From: Gammaproteobacteria bacterium
GTDB taxonomy: Bacteria; Pseudomonadota; Gammaproteobacteria; JAABTG01
Assembly (NCBI GenBank): GCA_017999615.1
Contig: JAGNLM010000001.1
Location: 550,739 to 614,738, forward strand
Length of the DNA stretch: 64,000 bases
Direction: 5' to 3'
Position numbers and translations under genes: made by a program. The notes below the pieces were generated by a model. The model saw nothing but the letters and a program-made list of their open reading frames with translations. It searched no databases and was not told the DNA's origin. This document shows, piece after piece, positions 1 through 8,928 of the stretch (the first letter of the stretch is position 1; each line of letters starts with the position of its first letter).

Positions 1-1297
1 CCGGCTGGCCCGCGAGGCCGGCCTGGTGGCCCGCGCGGTGGCGGTCTCGGACCCCGCCAGGCTCCGGGGGGATGCCGCCGGGGCGGCTGAGGGGGCCCGC
101 GCGGCCGGGGTCCCGCTGGAGCCCTTTCGGGCCGATGCGCTGCGCGGCGCCGACGTCCTGGTCGACGCCCTCCTGGGAACGGGGCTCGACCGTCCCCTGG
201 AGGGGGAGTGGGCGGTCGCCGTGCAGGCGATCCGGTCGGCGGGCCGGCCGACGCTGGCCCTGGACATCCCCTCGGGGCTCCACGCGGACACGGGGCAAGT
301 GCTCGGCGCGGCGGTGCGTGCCTCGGTCACGGTCACGTTCCTCGCGCTCAAGCCCGGGCTCTTCACCGGTGCGGGTCCGGCCTACTGCGGGCGGGTGGTG
401 TTCCACGACCTCGGGGTTCCTCGCTCGGTGCTGGAAGGAGAGGAGCCCGCGGCCCTGCGCCTCGACGGCGAGGCCCTGAGGCGGGTCTGGCTGGCGCCCC
501 GGCGCCGCGATGCCCACAAGGGCCGTTTCGGCCACGTCCTCGTCGTCGGCGGCGATCACGGTTACGGTGGGGCCGCACGGTTGGCGGGCGAGGCGGCGGC
601 GCGCTGCGGGGCCGGTCTCGTGACGGTCGCCACGCGCCCGGAGCACGTGGGGGCGATGATCGCCGCACGGCCCGAGTTGATGGCCCGAGGGGTCGAGCGG
701 GCCTCGGACCTGGCACCGCTGCTCGCACGGGCGACGGTCGTGGCCCTGGGGCCGGGTCTCGGCCAGGGCAGCTGGGGCCGGGAGTTGGCAGCCGCCGCAC
801 TGGGGTGTGGACTGCCTCAGGTGGTCGACGCCGACGCCCTCTCCATGGCGCCGCAGGGCACGACCCTTGCCTCCCCCCGCGTTCTGACGCCGCATCCGGG
901 CGAGGCCGCCCGGATGCTCGGCATCTCGACCGCGCAGGTGCAGGACGACCGGCTCGTGGCGGCGGCGAGCCTGCGGGAGCGCTTCGGCGCGGTCGTGGTA
1001 CTGAAGGGCAACGGGACCGTCGTCGACGACGGGCAGGGTCCGCCGGCGATCTGCACGCAGGGAAACCCCGGCATGGCGACCGGGGGCATGGGAGACCTCC
1101 TGACCGGTGTCGTGGCCGGGCTCCTGGCACAGGGTGTCCCAGCGGGGGCAGCCGCGCGCCTCGGGGCGTGGCTGCACGCCGAGGCCGCGGACGCCGCGGC
1201 GCGCGGGGGTGAGCGCGGTCTTCTCCCGAGCGACCTCTTCGGCCATCTGACGAGTCTCGTGAATCCGCACCGCCCGGGGTCCGACGGTGGGCCCTGA
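1..1297 (+). CDS. nnr: Bifunctional NAD(P)H-hydrate epimerase/dehydratase, 5' partial
   Basis: Repairs hydrated NAD(P)H: the N-terminal epimerase half (YjeF_N) interconverts R/S hydrates and the C-terminal half (NnrD) dehydrates the S form using ADP. The reading frame is open from base 2, so the gene enters from outside the window. 431 residues are visible against about 515 in E. coli, so roughly the first 80 epimerase residues are missing. The NnrD half begins near the segment HKGRFGHVLVVGG and carries the diagnostic GNPGMATGGMGDLLTG nucleotide-binding motif near the C-terminus. It overlaps tsaE by 11 bases. The order nnr-tsaE-amidase is the familiar gammaproteobacterial one. Identity is secure; the true start lies outside the window. 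Confidence 0.95.
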   Translation, partial: RLAREAGLVARAVAVSDPARLRGDAAGAAEGARAAGVPLEPFRADALRGADVLVDALLGTGLDRPLEGEWAVAVQAIRSAGRPTLALDIPSGLHADTGQVLGAAVRASVTVTFLALKPGLFTGAGPAYCGRVVFHDLGVPRSVLEGEEPAALRLDGEALRRVWLAPRRRDAHKGRFGHVLVVGGDHGYGGAARLAGEAAARCGAGLVTVATRPEHVGAMIAARPELMARGVERASDLAPLLARATVVALGPGLGQGSWGRELAAAALGCGLPQVVDADALSMAPQGTTLASPRVLTPHPGEAARMLGISTAQVQDDRLVAAASLRERFGAVVVLKGNGTVVDDGQGPPAICTQGNPGMATGGMGDLLTGVVAGLLAQGVPAGAAARLGAWLHAEAADAAARGGERGLLPSDLFGHLTSLVNPHRPGSDGGP

Positions 1298-1802
1298 AGA
1301 GGTCTCCCGCCCACCGGGACTGGCCGAAGCGGTCGCGCGAAGGGCCGTGGGTGCGCGGGTCGAGCACGCTCCCGACGAGCAGGCGATGACGGCGCTCGGG
1401 GAACGGCTGGGGCGGGCCTGTTCGGGCGGGGCGATCGTCTACCTGACCGGCGACCTCGGGACCGGCAAGACCACCCTGGTGCGAGGGGTGTTGCGGGGGC
1501 TCGGGCACCGGGGGCCGGTGCGCAGCCCCACCTTCACGCTGGTGGAGCCCTACGCGGTCGGCCCCCTCCCCGTGTACCACCTGGACCTCTACCGGCTCGG
1601 TGACCCGGAGGAACTGGAATACCTCGGGCTGCGCGACTACCTGGAGCCGGGGGTGCTCTGGCTGGTGGAGTGGCCCGAGCGCGGGGCGGGGCACCTTCCC
1701 CGTCCGGACGTGTGGGTCAGCATCGAGTACCGCGGCACGGGGCGCCGCCTGGAGCTGACGGCAGAGACCGACCACGGCCGGCGGGTCCTTGATCAAATGT
1801 AG
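1287..1802 (+). CDS. tsaE: tRNA threonylcarbamoyladenosine biosynthesis ATPase TsaE
   Basis: Small P-loop ATPase that works with TsaB and TsaD to put the threonylcarbamoyl group on A37 of ANN-decoding tRNAs. Walker A reads GDLGTGKTTLVRG, followed by the family segment SPTFTLVEPY and the DLYRL motif. The GTG at 1287 gives 171 residues, longer than the usual ~150. An internal GTG at 1347 gives 151 residues and aligns better with the E. coli N-terminus, so the true start may be there. The gene overlaps nnr and is followed by a short AT-rich gap before amiC. Confidence 0.93.
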   Translation: MGPEEVSRPPGLAEAVARRAVGARVEHAPDEQAMTALGERLGRACSGGAIVYLTGDLGTGKTTLVRGVLRGLGHRGPVRSPTFTLVEPYAVGPLPVYHLDLYRLGDPEELEYLGLRDYLEPGVLWLVEWPERGAGHLPRPDVWVSIEYRGTGRRLELTAETDHGRRVLDQM

Positions 1803-1810
1803 ATACGGGC

Positions 1811-1838
1811 TTAGATTTAACAGGCATCCTTCTAATAA
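1811..1838 (+). promoter_or_regulatory. Possible promoter before amiC
   Basis: The 56-base gap between tsaE and the amidase gene is strikingly AT-rich for this chromosome. TTAGAT at 1811-1816 and TAATAA at 1833-1838 are separated by 16 bases and resemble -35/-10 boxes. No transcription data; the match is modest. Confidence 0.3.
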
Positions 1839-1858
1839 TTGAGCGGAAAGTTTCGGGG

Positions 1859-3187
1859 ATGGCTCTGCAGGAACGGATTCGGCGGCTGGGCTGGGCGGTG
1901 GGACTCCTGGTCCTCGCGGCGGCCGCAGGGGTCGCTCGGGGCGCCCCGGCGGACGTGCGGGTGGCCGCGGTCCGCGCCCAGGAGCTGGCCGAGCGGGTCC
2001 GGGTCACCGTGGATCTGTCGGGGCCGGCGGAGCACCAGGTCTTCAGCCTGAGCTCTCCGGACCGGGTGGTGGTGGACCTGCGCAACGCCCGCCCCTCGCG
2101 ACGCCTGGACTCCCCGCCGGAGGGCCGCATCCTCTCCGGCATCCGTTCCTCCGAGCGGGGCAACGGAGACCTGCGTCTGGTGCTCGACCTCAAGGAGCCG
2201 GCGCGGGCCCGCACCTTCCTGCTGCGCCCCGAGGGGGCGGCCGGTCATCGCCTTGCCGTGGAGCTCGAGCCCCTGCGGGGCCCCGCCCGGGCTTCCTCTC
2301 CCCCTGCCCGGGCCGCCGAGCCGCCGCCGCGCGACGTGGTGGTCGCCATCGACGCGGGGCACGGTGGTGTGGACCCCGGTGCCATCGGACCGACGGGCGT
2401 CCAGGAGAAACGGGTCGTCCTCGGGATCGCCCGGGAGCTGCAGCAACTGGTGCGCCAGGAACGCGGGATGCGGGCGGTCATGACGCGGGCCCGGGACGTG
2501 TTTCTGCCCCTGCGGACCCGGGTGGCAACGGCCCGCAAGCACAAGGCCGACCTGCTCGTGTCGATCCACGCCGATGCCTACGAAGACCGCAAGGTGAGCG
2601 GGTCCTCGGTCTACGCCCTGTCCCCGCGCGGGGCGACCAACGAGGCGGCGCGATGGCTCGCGGAGCGCGAGAATGCCGCAGACCTGGTCGGTGGGGTGAA
2701 GCTCGACGACAAGGACGACCTGCTGGCGTCGGTGCTGCTCGACCTGTCCCAGACCGGCACCATCGAGGCGAGCCTGAACGTCGGCGACCGGATCCTCAGG
2801 GAGCTCCGCGGGGTCGGAGAGCTGCACCGCAATTCGGTCCTGCAGGCGGGCTTCATGGTCCTGAAGTCGCCGGACGTCCCCTCGATCCTGGTGGAGACCG
2901 CCTTCATCTCGAACCCCGACGACGAGCGGCGCCTGACCGATGCCCGTTACCAGAAGTCCGTCGCCCGCGCGATCCTCGCGGGGATGCGGCGTTACTTCGA
3001 CGAGTATGCGCCCCCGGGCACCTTGCTCGCGGCGCGTCGGCACGTGATCGGGCAGGGCGACAGCCTGGCCGCCGTGGCCGCGCGCTATCAGGTGACGCCG
3101 GATGCCCTGCGTGCCGCGAACGGACTGCTCAGCGAGTCCCTGCCGGTGGGAAAGGTGCTCAGGATCCCGGCCGACCGCGGCTCCTGA
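1859..3187 (+). CDS. amiC: N-acetylmuramoyl-L-alanine amidase, AmiC type, with LysM domain
   Basis: Periplasmic zinc amidase that cleaves the stem peptide from MurNAc and splits septal peptidoglycan at division. A signal peptide occupies residues 1-28 (hydrophobic LLVLAAAAGVARGA). An AMIN septum-targeting domain follows at about 30-125. The Amidase_3 catalytic domain spans about 155-372, with zinc-site motifs DAGHGG and SIHAD and the late glutamate of LVETAFISN. A C-terminal LysM repeat begins near HVIGQGDSLAAVAARY. The C-terminal LysM resembles AmiB. The stop TGA abuts the reversed TGA of hflD in a TGATCA palindrome, so the two genes converge with no gap. The subtype (AmiB or AmiC) is less sure than the activity. 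Confidence 0.93.
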   Translation: MALQERIRRLGWAVGLLVLAAAAGVARGAPADVRVAAVRAQELAERVRVTVDLSGPAEHQVFSLSSPDRVVVDLRNARPSRRLDSPPEGRILSGIRSSERGNGDLRLVLDLKEPARARTFLLRPEGAAGHRLAVELEPLRGPARASSPPARAAEPPPRDVVVAIDAGHGGVDPGAIGPTGVQEKRVVLGIARELQQLVRQERGMRAVMTRARDVFLPLRTRVATARKHKADLLVSIHADAYEDRKVSGSSVYALSPRGATNEAARWLAERENAADLVGGVKLDDKDDLLASVLLDLSQTGTIEASLNVGDRILRELRGVGELHRNSVLQAGFMVLKSPDVPSILVETAFISNPDDERRLTDARYQKSVARAILAGMRRYFDEYAPPGTLLAARRHVIGQGDSLAAVAARYQVTPDALRAANGLLSESLPVGKVLRIPADRGS

Positions 3188-3814
3188 TCAGAGCAGTTCC
3201 CTCGCCGCCCTCAGGATCCGTTGTCGTCCGAGGAGCAAGCCGAGGCGCGACCCTCCGCACTGCCTCCAGAGGACCGCGGCCCGCACCCCGGCAAGCAGCA
3301 GTGCACGGATCCGGCTCGCATTCTCCGGGCGCGCGAGAAGGGTCGGTTCCCCGTGGACCATGATCCTCGGGCCGAGCGTGGCGACCGTCGCCAGGTAGAT
3401 CTGGGCCAGCCGCTCGACCGTCTCGGCCGCTCCCGGGGCGGGGGTGCCGGGACCGGCGAGCAGGGTCTCCAGTCCTTCTCGAATCCGCTGCAGCAGGTCC
3501 TGGCGGCGGGACAGCTTGCGTTCCAGGTGCAGGATCCCGATGACGTAGCGGGTGACCTCCAGGTTGCGGGCGCCAGTACCCGGGGACAACTGCTGGAGCA
3601 TCGTCGTGAGCCCCTCGGCGATTCCCGCCGCACTGCCGAAGACGGCTTCCACGGATTCGGCGTCGAGCTGCAGGACGCTCGCGAGGCTTGCCTCGAGGGC
3701 GCCCGTGGGTGCGTCCCCGTGACGCGCGACGCGGGTCACCAGACGGGCGGCCTGGAAGACGCCGGCGAGGGCGGCTGCGCGCTCCCGGTCGGTGTGGGCG
3801 CGCGCGGGGCTCAC
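3188..3814 (-). CDS. hflD: HflD family membrane-associated protein
   Basis: HflD is a peripheral membrane protein. In E. coli it binds phage lambda CII, and it is usually encoded beside mnmA. The 208-residue length fits E. coli (213). Conserved family segments include VFQAARLVTRVARHG near the start and RYVIGILHLERKL in the middle. The GTG start (3812-3814) overlaps the mnmA stop as GTGA, which argues for translational coupling. A longer open frame extends upstream inside mnmA but has arginine/proline-rich composition unlike the family, so I rejected that start. Confidence 0.9.
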   Translation of the reverse strand: MSPARAHTDRERAAALAGVFQAARLVTRVARHGDAPTGALEASLASVLQLDAESVEAVFGSAAGIAEGLTTMLQQLSPGTGARNLEVTRYVIGILHLERKLSRRQDLLQRIREGLETLLAGPGTPAPGAAETVERLAQIYLATVATLGPRIMVHGEPTLLARPENASRIRALLLAGVRAAVLWRQCGGSRLGLLLGRQRILRAARELL

Positions 3815-4941
3815 GGGGACCCCCCGGCCCCGGCGCCGGGGTCGGCCTGCTCGATGACTCCGCCGCCGAGACACTCGTCGCCGTCGTAGAAGACGACGGA
3901 CTGGCCAGGTGTAGCGGCCCACTGGGGGCGGGCGAATTCCACTCGGCAGCGGTCTCCGGGAAGGGGAGTCGCGCGGCAAGGCTGCTCCGCCTGCCGGTAC
4001 CGGATGCGTGCGGTGCACTCGAGGTGAGCCGCCGGTGCGCTCCCTGCCACCCAGTGAAGCTCCCGCAGGGTGAGGAGCGAGCTCAGCAGGGCCGGGTGAT
4101 CGTGGTCCTGGGCGACCACGAGGACGTTGCGGTCCAGGTCTTTGGCGAGCACGAACCAGGGTGCCGCCCGGGCGCCCTGGCGGCCACCGATGCCCAACCC
4201 GCGCCGCTGCCCGAGGGTGTAGAAGGCGAGCCCCTCGTGGTGCCCGACGACTTCTCCCGCCACGTTGTGGATCTCACCGGGGCTGCGCGGGAGGAACCGC
4301 GCCAGGAAGGGCCGGAAGCGGCGCTCGCCGATGAAGCAGATCCCGGTGCTGCCCTTGCGCGCGTGGTTGGGCAGCCCAGCCTCGGCCGCGAGCCGGCGCA
4401 CCTCGGGCTTGGTCAGGTGCCCCACGGGGAACTCGACCCGTGCCAGCGCGTCCTGCCCGAGGGTGTAGAGGAAGTACGTCTGGTCCTTCTCCCGGTCTGC
4501 GCCCCGCAGCAGGCGAAAGCGCCCCCCCACGCGCGCGACCCGGGCGTAGTGGCCGGTCGCGATGCGGTCGGCACCGCGGCCCAGGGAGTGCTCGAGGAAG
4601 GCGTGGAATTTGATCTCCTGGTTGCAGAGCACGTCCGGATTCGGCGTCAGGCCGGCCTGGTGGTCCGCGAGGAAGCGCTCGAACACCCGGTCCCAGTAGG
4701 CGCTCGAGAAATTGACGGCGTCGAGCGGCACACCGAGACGCTCGGACACGGCCCGCGCGTCCGCCAGGTCCTCGGCCGCGGCGCAGTACCCGTCGCGGTC
4801 GTCCGCCTCCCAGTTCTTCATGAACACGGCAGAGACCCGGGCGCCCCGGCGCTGGAGGAGGAGGGCGGAGACGGCGGAGTCGACCCCGCCGGACAGGCCG
4901 ACGGTGACCGCAGGCTCGGTGGGTCGGGGGGAGGGGCTCAT
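3811..4941 (-). CDS. mnmA: tRNA-specific 2-thiouridylase MnmA
   Basis: Adds sulfur to U34 of tRNA-Lys, -Glu and -Gln. ATP-PP-loop motif GLSGGVDSAV at residues 15-24. The catalytic cysteine pair is C106 (in DVLCNQEIKF) and C202 (in STGICFIG), and the 376-residue length is typical. The C-terminal beta-barrel part includes TLGQRRGLGIGG. The start ATG overlaps the yhdP stop as ATGA and the stop overlaps the hflD GTG, so yhdP-mnmA-hflD should be one transcript. Identity is secure. Confidence 0.97.
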   Translation of the reverse strand: MSPSPRPTEPAVTVGLSGGVDSAVSALLLQRRGARVSAVFMKNWEADDRDGYCAAAEDLADARAVSERLGVPLDAVNFSSAYWDRVFERFLADHQAGLTPNPDVLCNQEIKFHAFLEHSLGRGADRIATGHYARVARVGGRFRLLRGADREKDQTYFLYTLGQDALARVEFPVGHLTKPEVRRLAAEAGLPNHARKGSTGICFIGERRFRPFLARFLPRSPGEIHNVAGEVVGHHEGLAFYTLGQRRGLGIGGRQGARAAPWFVLAKDLDRNVLVVAQDHDHPALLSSLLTLRELHWVAGSAPAAHLECTARIRYRQAEQPCRATPLPGDRCRVEFARPQWAATPGQSVVFYDGDECLGGGVIEQADPGAGAGGSP

Positions 4942-7900
4942 TGGTGGGGAGGACCTGCCGCGGCGCCGACCCGTTCCACCACGGGGTCTGTCCAGGGGCC
5001 CTTCACCGTGTACTCGACCTGGGCCACGCGGTCAATCTGGTCTTTGAAGACCTGTCCCGCGACGAGGCCGGCGACGGCGCCAATCGGTCCTCCGGCCAGC
5101 ACCCCGGCGATGGGGAGGGTGGTGGAGAGCCGGGGCAGGACCGTCACACGCTGGTCGTAGTCCTCGGCGGCGAGCCCCACCCGACCGCGGATGTCGATGC
5201 GCGCGGCGTTCCCCTCGACCACCAGGTCCTCGGTGTGGGCGTTGCCTCCCTCGAGCCGGAACGTCCCGTCGATGCTGCGGTAGCGGAAGCCCTTTCCGAA
5301 GAGGTCACGAAAGTCGAGCGTCAACCGGCGGGGGAGCGCCTGGACGCTCAGCAGGCCGAAGACCCGTCCGGCCCCAGGGCTGACGTCCATGAGGGCGCCG
5401 TCGCGAACCTTCAGGGTCACCTCCCCCCGGACGGCCGAGAGCGCGAAGGCCGCGGGACTCCCCGGCCAACGGGCCTGCACCTGCAGGCGCGTCCGGCCAC
5501 CCTCGATCCCGGACTCGTCGTAGCCGAGCGTGCGCAGGAAACGGCCGAGGTCGGGACTCTTGAGACTCGCGTCCAGGCGCGAGCCCTGCCGGTTGCCTGC
5601 GCCGGTCCAGTCCCCCGTGGCCTCGGCAACGAGCTCCGGTCCCTCCAGCCGCAGCGTACGCAGGGCGATGCCCCCGGGGGTGGGCCCGGTGGTGAGCACC
5701 AGGGATCCGAGGGCTCGCGCGTCGACATGGAGGTCTTTGCAGCTGGCGTCGATGGCGGGGAGGCCCTGGGGGTCCGGGAGCTGCACCGGTGTACCCTTGA
5801 CGCTCGAGGTCTGGAGGGCCAGGCGCTCGAAGGAAGCTGCGATGGGCGCGTCGTCCCCCCCTGGCGGGACCGTCACGGTGCCGGCGGCTCCCTTGCCCTC
5901 CAGGCTGACCTGCAGACCCCCCCGGGGCTGCGCCTGGACGCCGAGCCGCGTCTTCTCCACCTCGAATTCGCCGAGTACCAGCCGCCCCACGTTCAGGTCG
6001 ATGCGCTCGAGGGCGAGGCCGTCGACGGCACTGCGGGTGCCTTTGCGCTGTACCCTGGGCGTCTCGAAGGCCTCGGCCAACTCGAGCCAGGGCGCGACCG
6101 CCAGCTCGGGGAGGCTTCCGGAGACCCGCAGACCGGGGGCGGCGGGGTCCGCGGGTGTGCCGGCGCCGGGGCCCACGCGGACGTCGACGCCCTGGACGGC
6201 GGGCTGCGCTGCCGACGGGCCGAAGGCGAGGCCAGCGCTCAGCTGGTCGCCGAGCCGTACCCGCACGGTCTGGATCGTCGTCGGGCCGAGGGTCGACTCG
6301 ACGCGCAGGGCGCGGCGTTCCTGAGCACCCTTCTTCAACGGTGCCGGAAGCGACACCTCGAGTCCGCGGAGGTCGCTCTCGACCACGAGGCGCACCGCAC
6401 CGGGTCCGCTGCCGGCCGCCGCGGCGACATCGGCTGTGGCCTCCCACTTGGCCGTGCCCCGCAACCGGGGGCGGACGACGGGCCAGAGGCCTTCGGCGGT
6501 GGCCTGCGCCGAGAGGCTCCGGGCGAGCTGCTCCACGCTGACCGAGCCGGCCACGCGCAGGCGCGTCGTGGGCTGGCCGTTGGACGCCCCCGGCTCCACG
6601 GAGAGGGTCACCGGGACCTCTCCCATCTGGGCGCGCAGCCCCCGTGCGGCGAACTGTTCCCGGTCGAACGTGAGGTCTCCGGACGCACCGGTGAAAATCG
6701 CGCGGCGCAGCACGGCCCGGTTGCCCCGGAACGTGACGGTGCCTGCGAACCGGGTGTCCTGGGGGTCGTCGTGGGCGAGGGGTACGTCGAGCGTCAGCTT
6801 CAGTCCCAGGGTCCCGTCGACCGTCACGTCCCCGAAGCGGTTCTTGGCCGCGGGGTCCAGGGGGCTCTCGCGGATGAAGCGCGACGCGTCGGCCCCGCTC
6901 GGCTCCCCCCGCGCCTCCACGTGCAGCCAGGGGAACTCGCTCGAGAGGTCGTCGATCTCGCCCCAGGCCGAAGTCACCGGCGCGTCGTATACCCTGGCCC
7001 GGGCCAGATCGATCCGGACCCGCGGTCCGTCGAAGCCGACCAGGCCATGGCACTGGGTGAGCACCGGCCAGCGTGGCTCGTAGCGCAGCGCGACGTCATC
7101 GACGTCCACCCTCACCTCGAACCGCCCCTCGCCCTTGCCGTAGGGGAACCGGGAAAGCGGTCCGTGGAGGAGAAGGTCCACCCGGCGCGCGTCCCCCTGC
7201 TCGAAGGCATGGGAGAGCCACTGGACGGTCCGGGCCTTCATCACCCGGTCCGGTAGATAGGCCGCAAGTCTCGGGAGCGGCAGTCCGTCGGACGAAGCGA
7301 CGAGACTCAGGTACGCCCGACCGGCCTCGGCCCCCGCACCCCGGGCGGAGCCGGCCAGCGCGAGCCGGAAGTCCGCGGTGCTCAGGGTGAGGCCCGGGGT
7401 GCTCACGCGCCACCCGGGCGCTCCGGCCACGTCCCACTCCACCGGCCCCGCGACGCTCTCGAGGACCACGGGCTCGGTGTACCCCGCAGGCCATTCGAGG
7501 ACCACCGGTCCGGCTGTGAGCTGCACCTCTCCGCGTGCGTCCCAGAGGCGTGCGAGCCCCGCGAGCCCGCGCACGCCCGGCAGGCGGTCGCTCGGCTGCA
7601 GGCTGGCGCCTTCGAACTGCCACGCGGCGCTCCAGGCGACCCCGCCCGGGCGTGCGGGGTCGCGACGGACCCACAGGTCGCGCAGCCCCGCGCGCGGCGA
7701 GGCCGACAGCAGCCACTGGAGGCCCCTCGCGACGCCCGGGCCGGGGGCATCCTCACCCGGCGGTGCTCCGGCGGAAAGGTGCGCTGCGGGCACCGACCCG
7801 ACCGCGGGAATGTCCGGGCGCGCCGCGCGGATCGCGGCCGACGGTGCGTGCACCAGGACCTGCCACTCCGGCCATCGTCCGGCGACACGGGCCTCGATGG

Positions 7901-8897
7901 CGCCTCCCGTCAGGGTGAGGCGATCGGTCTGCAGGGAATAGTCCGCGAGCGCCGCGTGCCAACCGTCTTCCACGCGCTCCAACCGCACACGCCCACGGGC
8001 CTCCTGGAGATAGAGGGATTGTCCGGCCCACTCCAGCGCGGTGCTGTGCACGGCGAACGAGCCCGACGCGCCCTGGGGACGCGCGTCTCTCCACTGCGTC
8101 CAGAGCTCGAGCTGGGCGGACCCGCCGTGGGTGGTCAGGGGCGCGAGGGACCTCCCGACCCAACGGGCGAGATAGAGACCCTGTGCCTCCACGTAGGAGT
8201 GACCCTGCCACTGGCTCCCCAGGAGATCCCCGTCGGCGTCCAGTGCCAGACGGGCGCGGCCGCTGGGGAGATCGGCGCTCGCCCGGATGCTGTGGTGGTC
8301 GCCGTCGTTCTGGACCCTGAGCTGGACACCGGTCAGGAGCACCGGCGCGAGACCGCGGCCCTCGTCCACCCAGGTGACCTCGCTGTCGCGGAGCTCCACC
8401 ACGGCCTCGGACCGGAGGAGGATGGCGGCAAGCCCTGCGTCTTCACCCCCGCCTCCGAGGCCGCGAAGGACCAGCGCGCCGTCCGCGTCGCGCACGATGG
8501 TGAGACCGAGCCCGTCGACCGCGGCGGAGCCGAGCCGGGGGGCCCACTCGCGCAGACTGCGGAGCAGGTCGAGCCGCAGCCCCACCCGCGCGAGTCCCAG
8601 GGCCTTCTCGCCCGAGGCGCCGAATACCGTGAGCCCGTCGAGACAGAGCTCCGGGTTCCAGCCAGACCAGCCGAACCGTATCCGGTCCACGGTGAGGCGA
8701 TGGCCGACCTGCTTGCTTGCCCAGGCCTCGAGCCGGGCGTGCTGGGCCGGCAACATGCCCACCAGCCCGCGGACCGCCCCCAGGCCAACGGCGAACAGCA
8801 CGATGCCGACCGCAACATAGGGCGCCGCGGCTCGGGACGCCGCGAGAGCCCACCTTGCGGCCAGGCGGGGATGGTGCAGCAGGCGCCGGAGGTTCAT
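4938..8897 (-). CDS. yhdP: YhdP family AsmA-like envelope protein
   Basis: Very large (1319 residues) inner-membrane-anchored periplasmic protein. In E. coli YhdP, TamB and YdbH act together in phospholipid transport to the outer membrane. One hydrophobic segment lies at about residues 26-46. The rest is the long beta-rich bridge-like fold of the DUF3971/AsmA-like family, ending in the conserved C-terminal part (segment LPRRLTLDFRDLFGKGF and a glycine/alanine-rich hydrophobic stretch before FKDQIDRVAQVEYTV). It sits 31 bases after rng, the same rng-yhdP order as in E. coli, and overlaps mnmA by ATGA. Slightly longer than E. coli YhdP (1266). Confidence 0.92.
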   Translation of the reverse strand: MNLRRLLHHPRLAARWALAASRAAAPYVAVGIVLFAVGLGAVRGLVGMLPAQHARLEAWASKQVGHRLTVDRIRFGWSGWNPELCLDGLTVFGASGEKALGLARVGLRLDLLRSLREWAPRLGSAAVDGLGLTIVRDADGALVLRGLGGGGEDAGLAAILLRSEAVVELRDSEVTWVDEGRGLAPVLLTGVQLRVQNDGDHHSIRASADLPSGRARLALDADGDLLGSQWQGHSYVEAQGLYLARWVGRSLAPLTTHGGSAQLELWTQWRDARPQGASGSFAVHSTALEWAGQSLYLQEARGRVRLERVEDGWHAALADYSLQTDRLTLTGGAIEARVAGRWPEWQVLVHAPSAAIRAARPDIPAVGSVPAAHLSAGAPPGEDAPGPGVARGLQWLLSASPRAGLRDLWVRRDPARPGGVAWSAAWQFEGASLQPSDRLPGVRGLAGLARLWDARGEVQLTAGPVVLEWPAGYTEPVVLESVAGPVEWDVAGAPGWRVSTPGLTLSTADFRLALAGSARGAGAEAGRAYLSLVASSDGLPLPRLAAYLPDRVMKARTVQWLSHAFEQGDARRVDLLLHGPLSRFPYGKGEGRFEVRVDVDDVALRYEPRWPVLTQCHGLVGFDGPRVRIDLARARVYDAPVTSAWGEIDDLSSEFPWLHVEARGEPSGADASRFIRESPLDPAAKNRFGDVTVDGTLGLKLTLDVPLAHDDPQDTRFAGTVTFRGNRAVLRRAIFTGASGDLTFDREQFAARGLRAQMGEVPVTLSVEPGASNGQPTTRLRVAGSVSVEQLARSLSAQATAEGLWPVVRPRLRGTAKWEATADVAAAAGSGPGAVRLVVESDLRGLEVSLPAPLKKGAQERRALRVESTLGPTTIQTVRVRLGDQLSAGLAFGPSAAQPAVQGVDVRVGPGAGTPADPAAPGLRVSGSLPELAVAPWLELAEAFETPRVQRKGTRSAVDGLALERIDLNVGRLVLGEFEVEKTRLGVQAQPRGGLQVSLEGKGAAGTVTVPPGGDDAPIAASFERLALQTSSVKGTPVQLPDPQGLPAIDASCKDLHVDARALGSLVLTTGPTPGGIALRTLRLEGPELVAEATGDWTGAGNRQGSRLDASLKSPDLGRFLRTLGYDESGIEGGRTRLQVQARWPGSPAAFALSAVRGEVTLKVRDGALMDVSPGAGRVFGLLSVQALPRRLTLDFRDLFGKGFRYRSIDGTFRLEGGNAHTEDLVVEGNAARIDIRGRVGLAAEDYDQRVTVLPRLSTTLPIAGVLAGGPIGAVAGLVAGQVFKDQIDRVAQVEYTVKGPWTDPVVERVGAAAGPPHQ

Positions 8898-8928
8898 GGG
8901 CGGGGGCTCGCGCCGGCGAGGGGGAGGC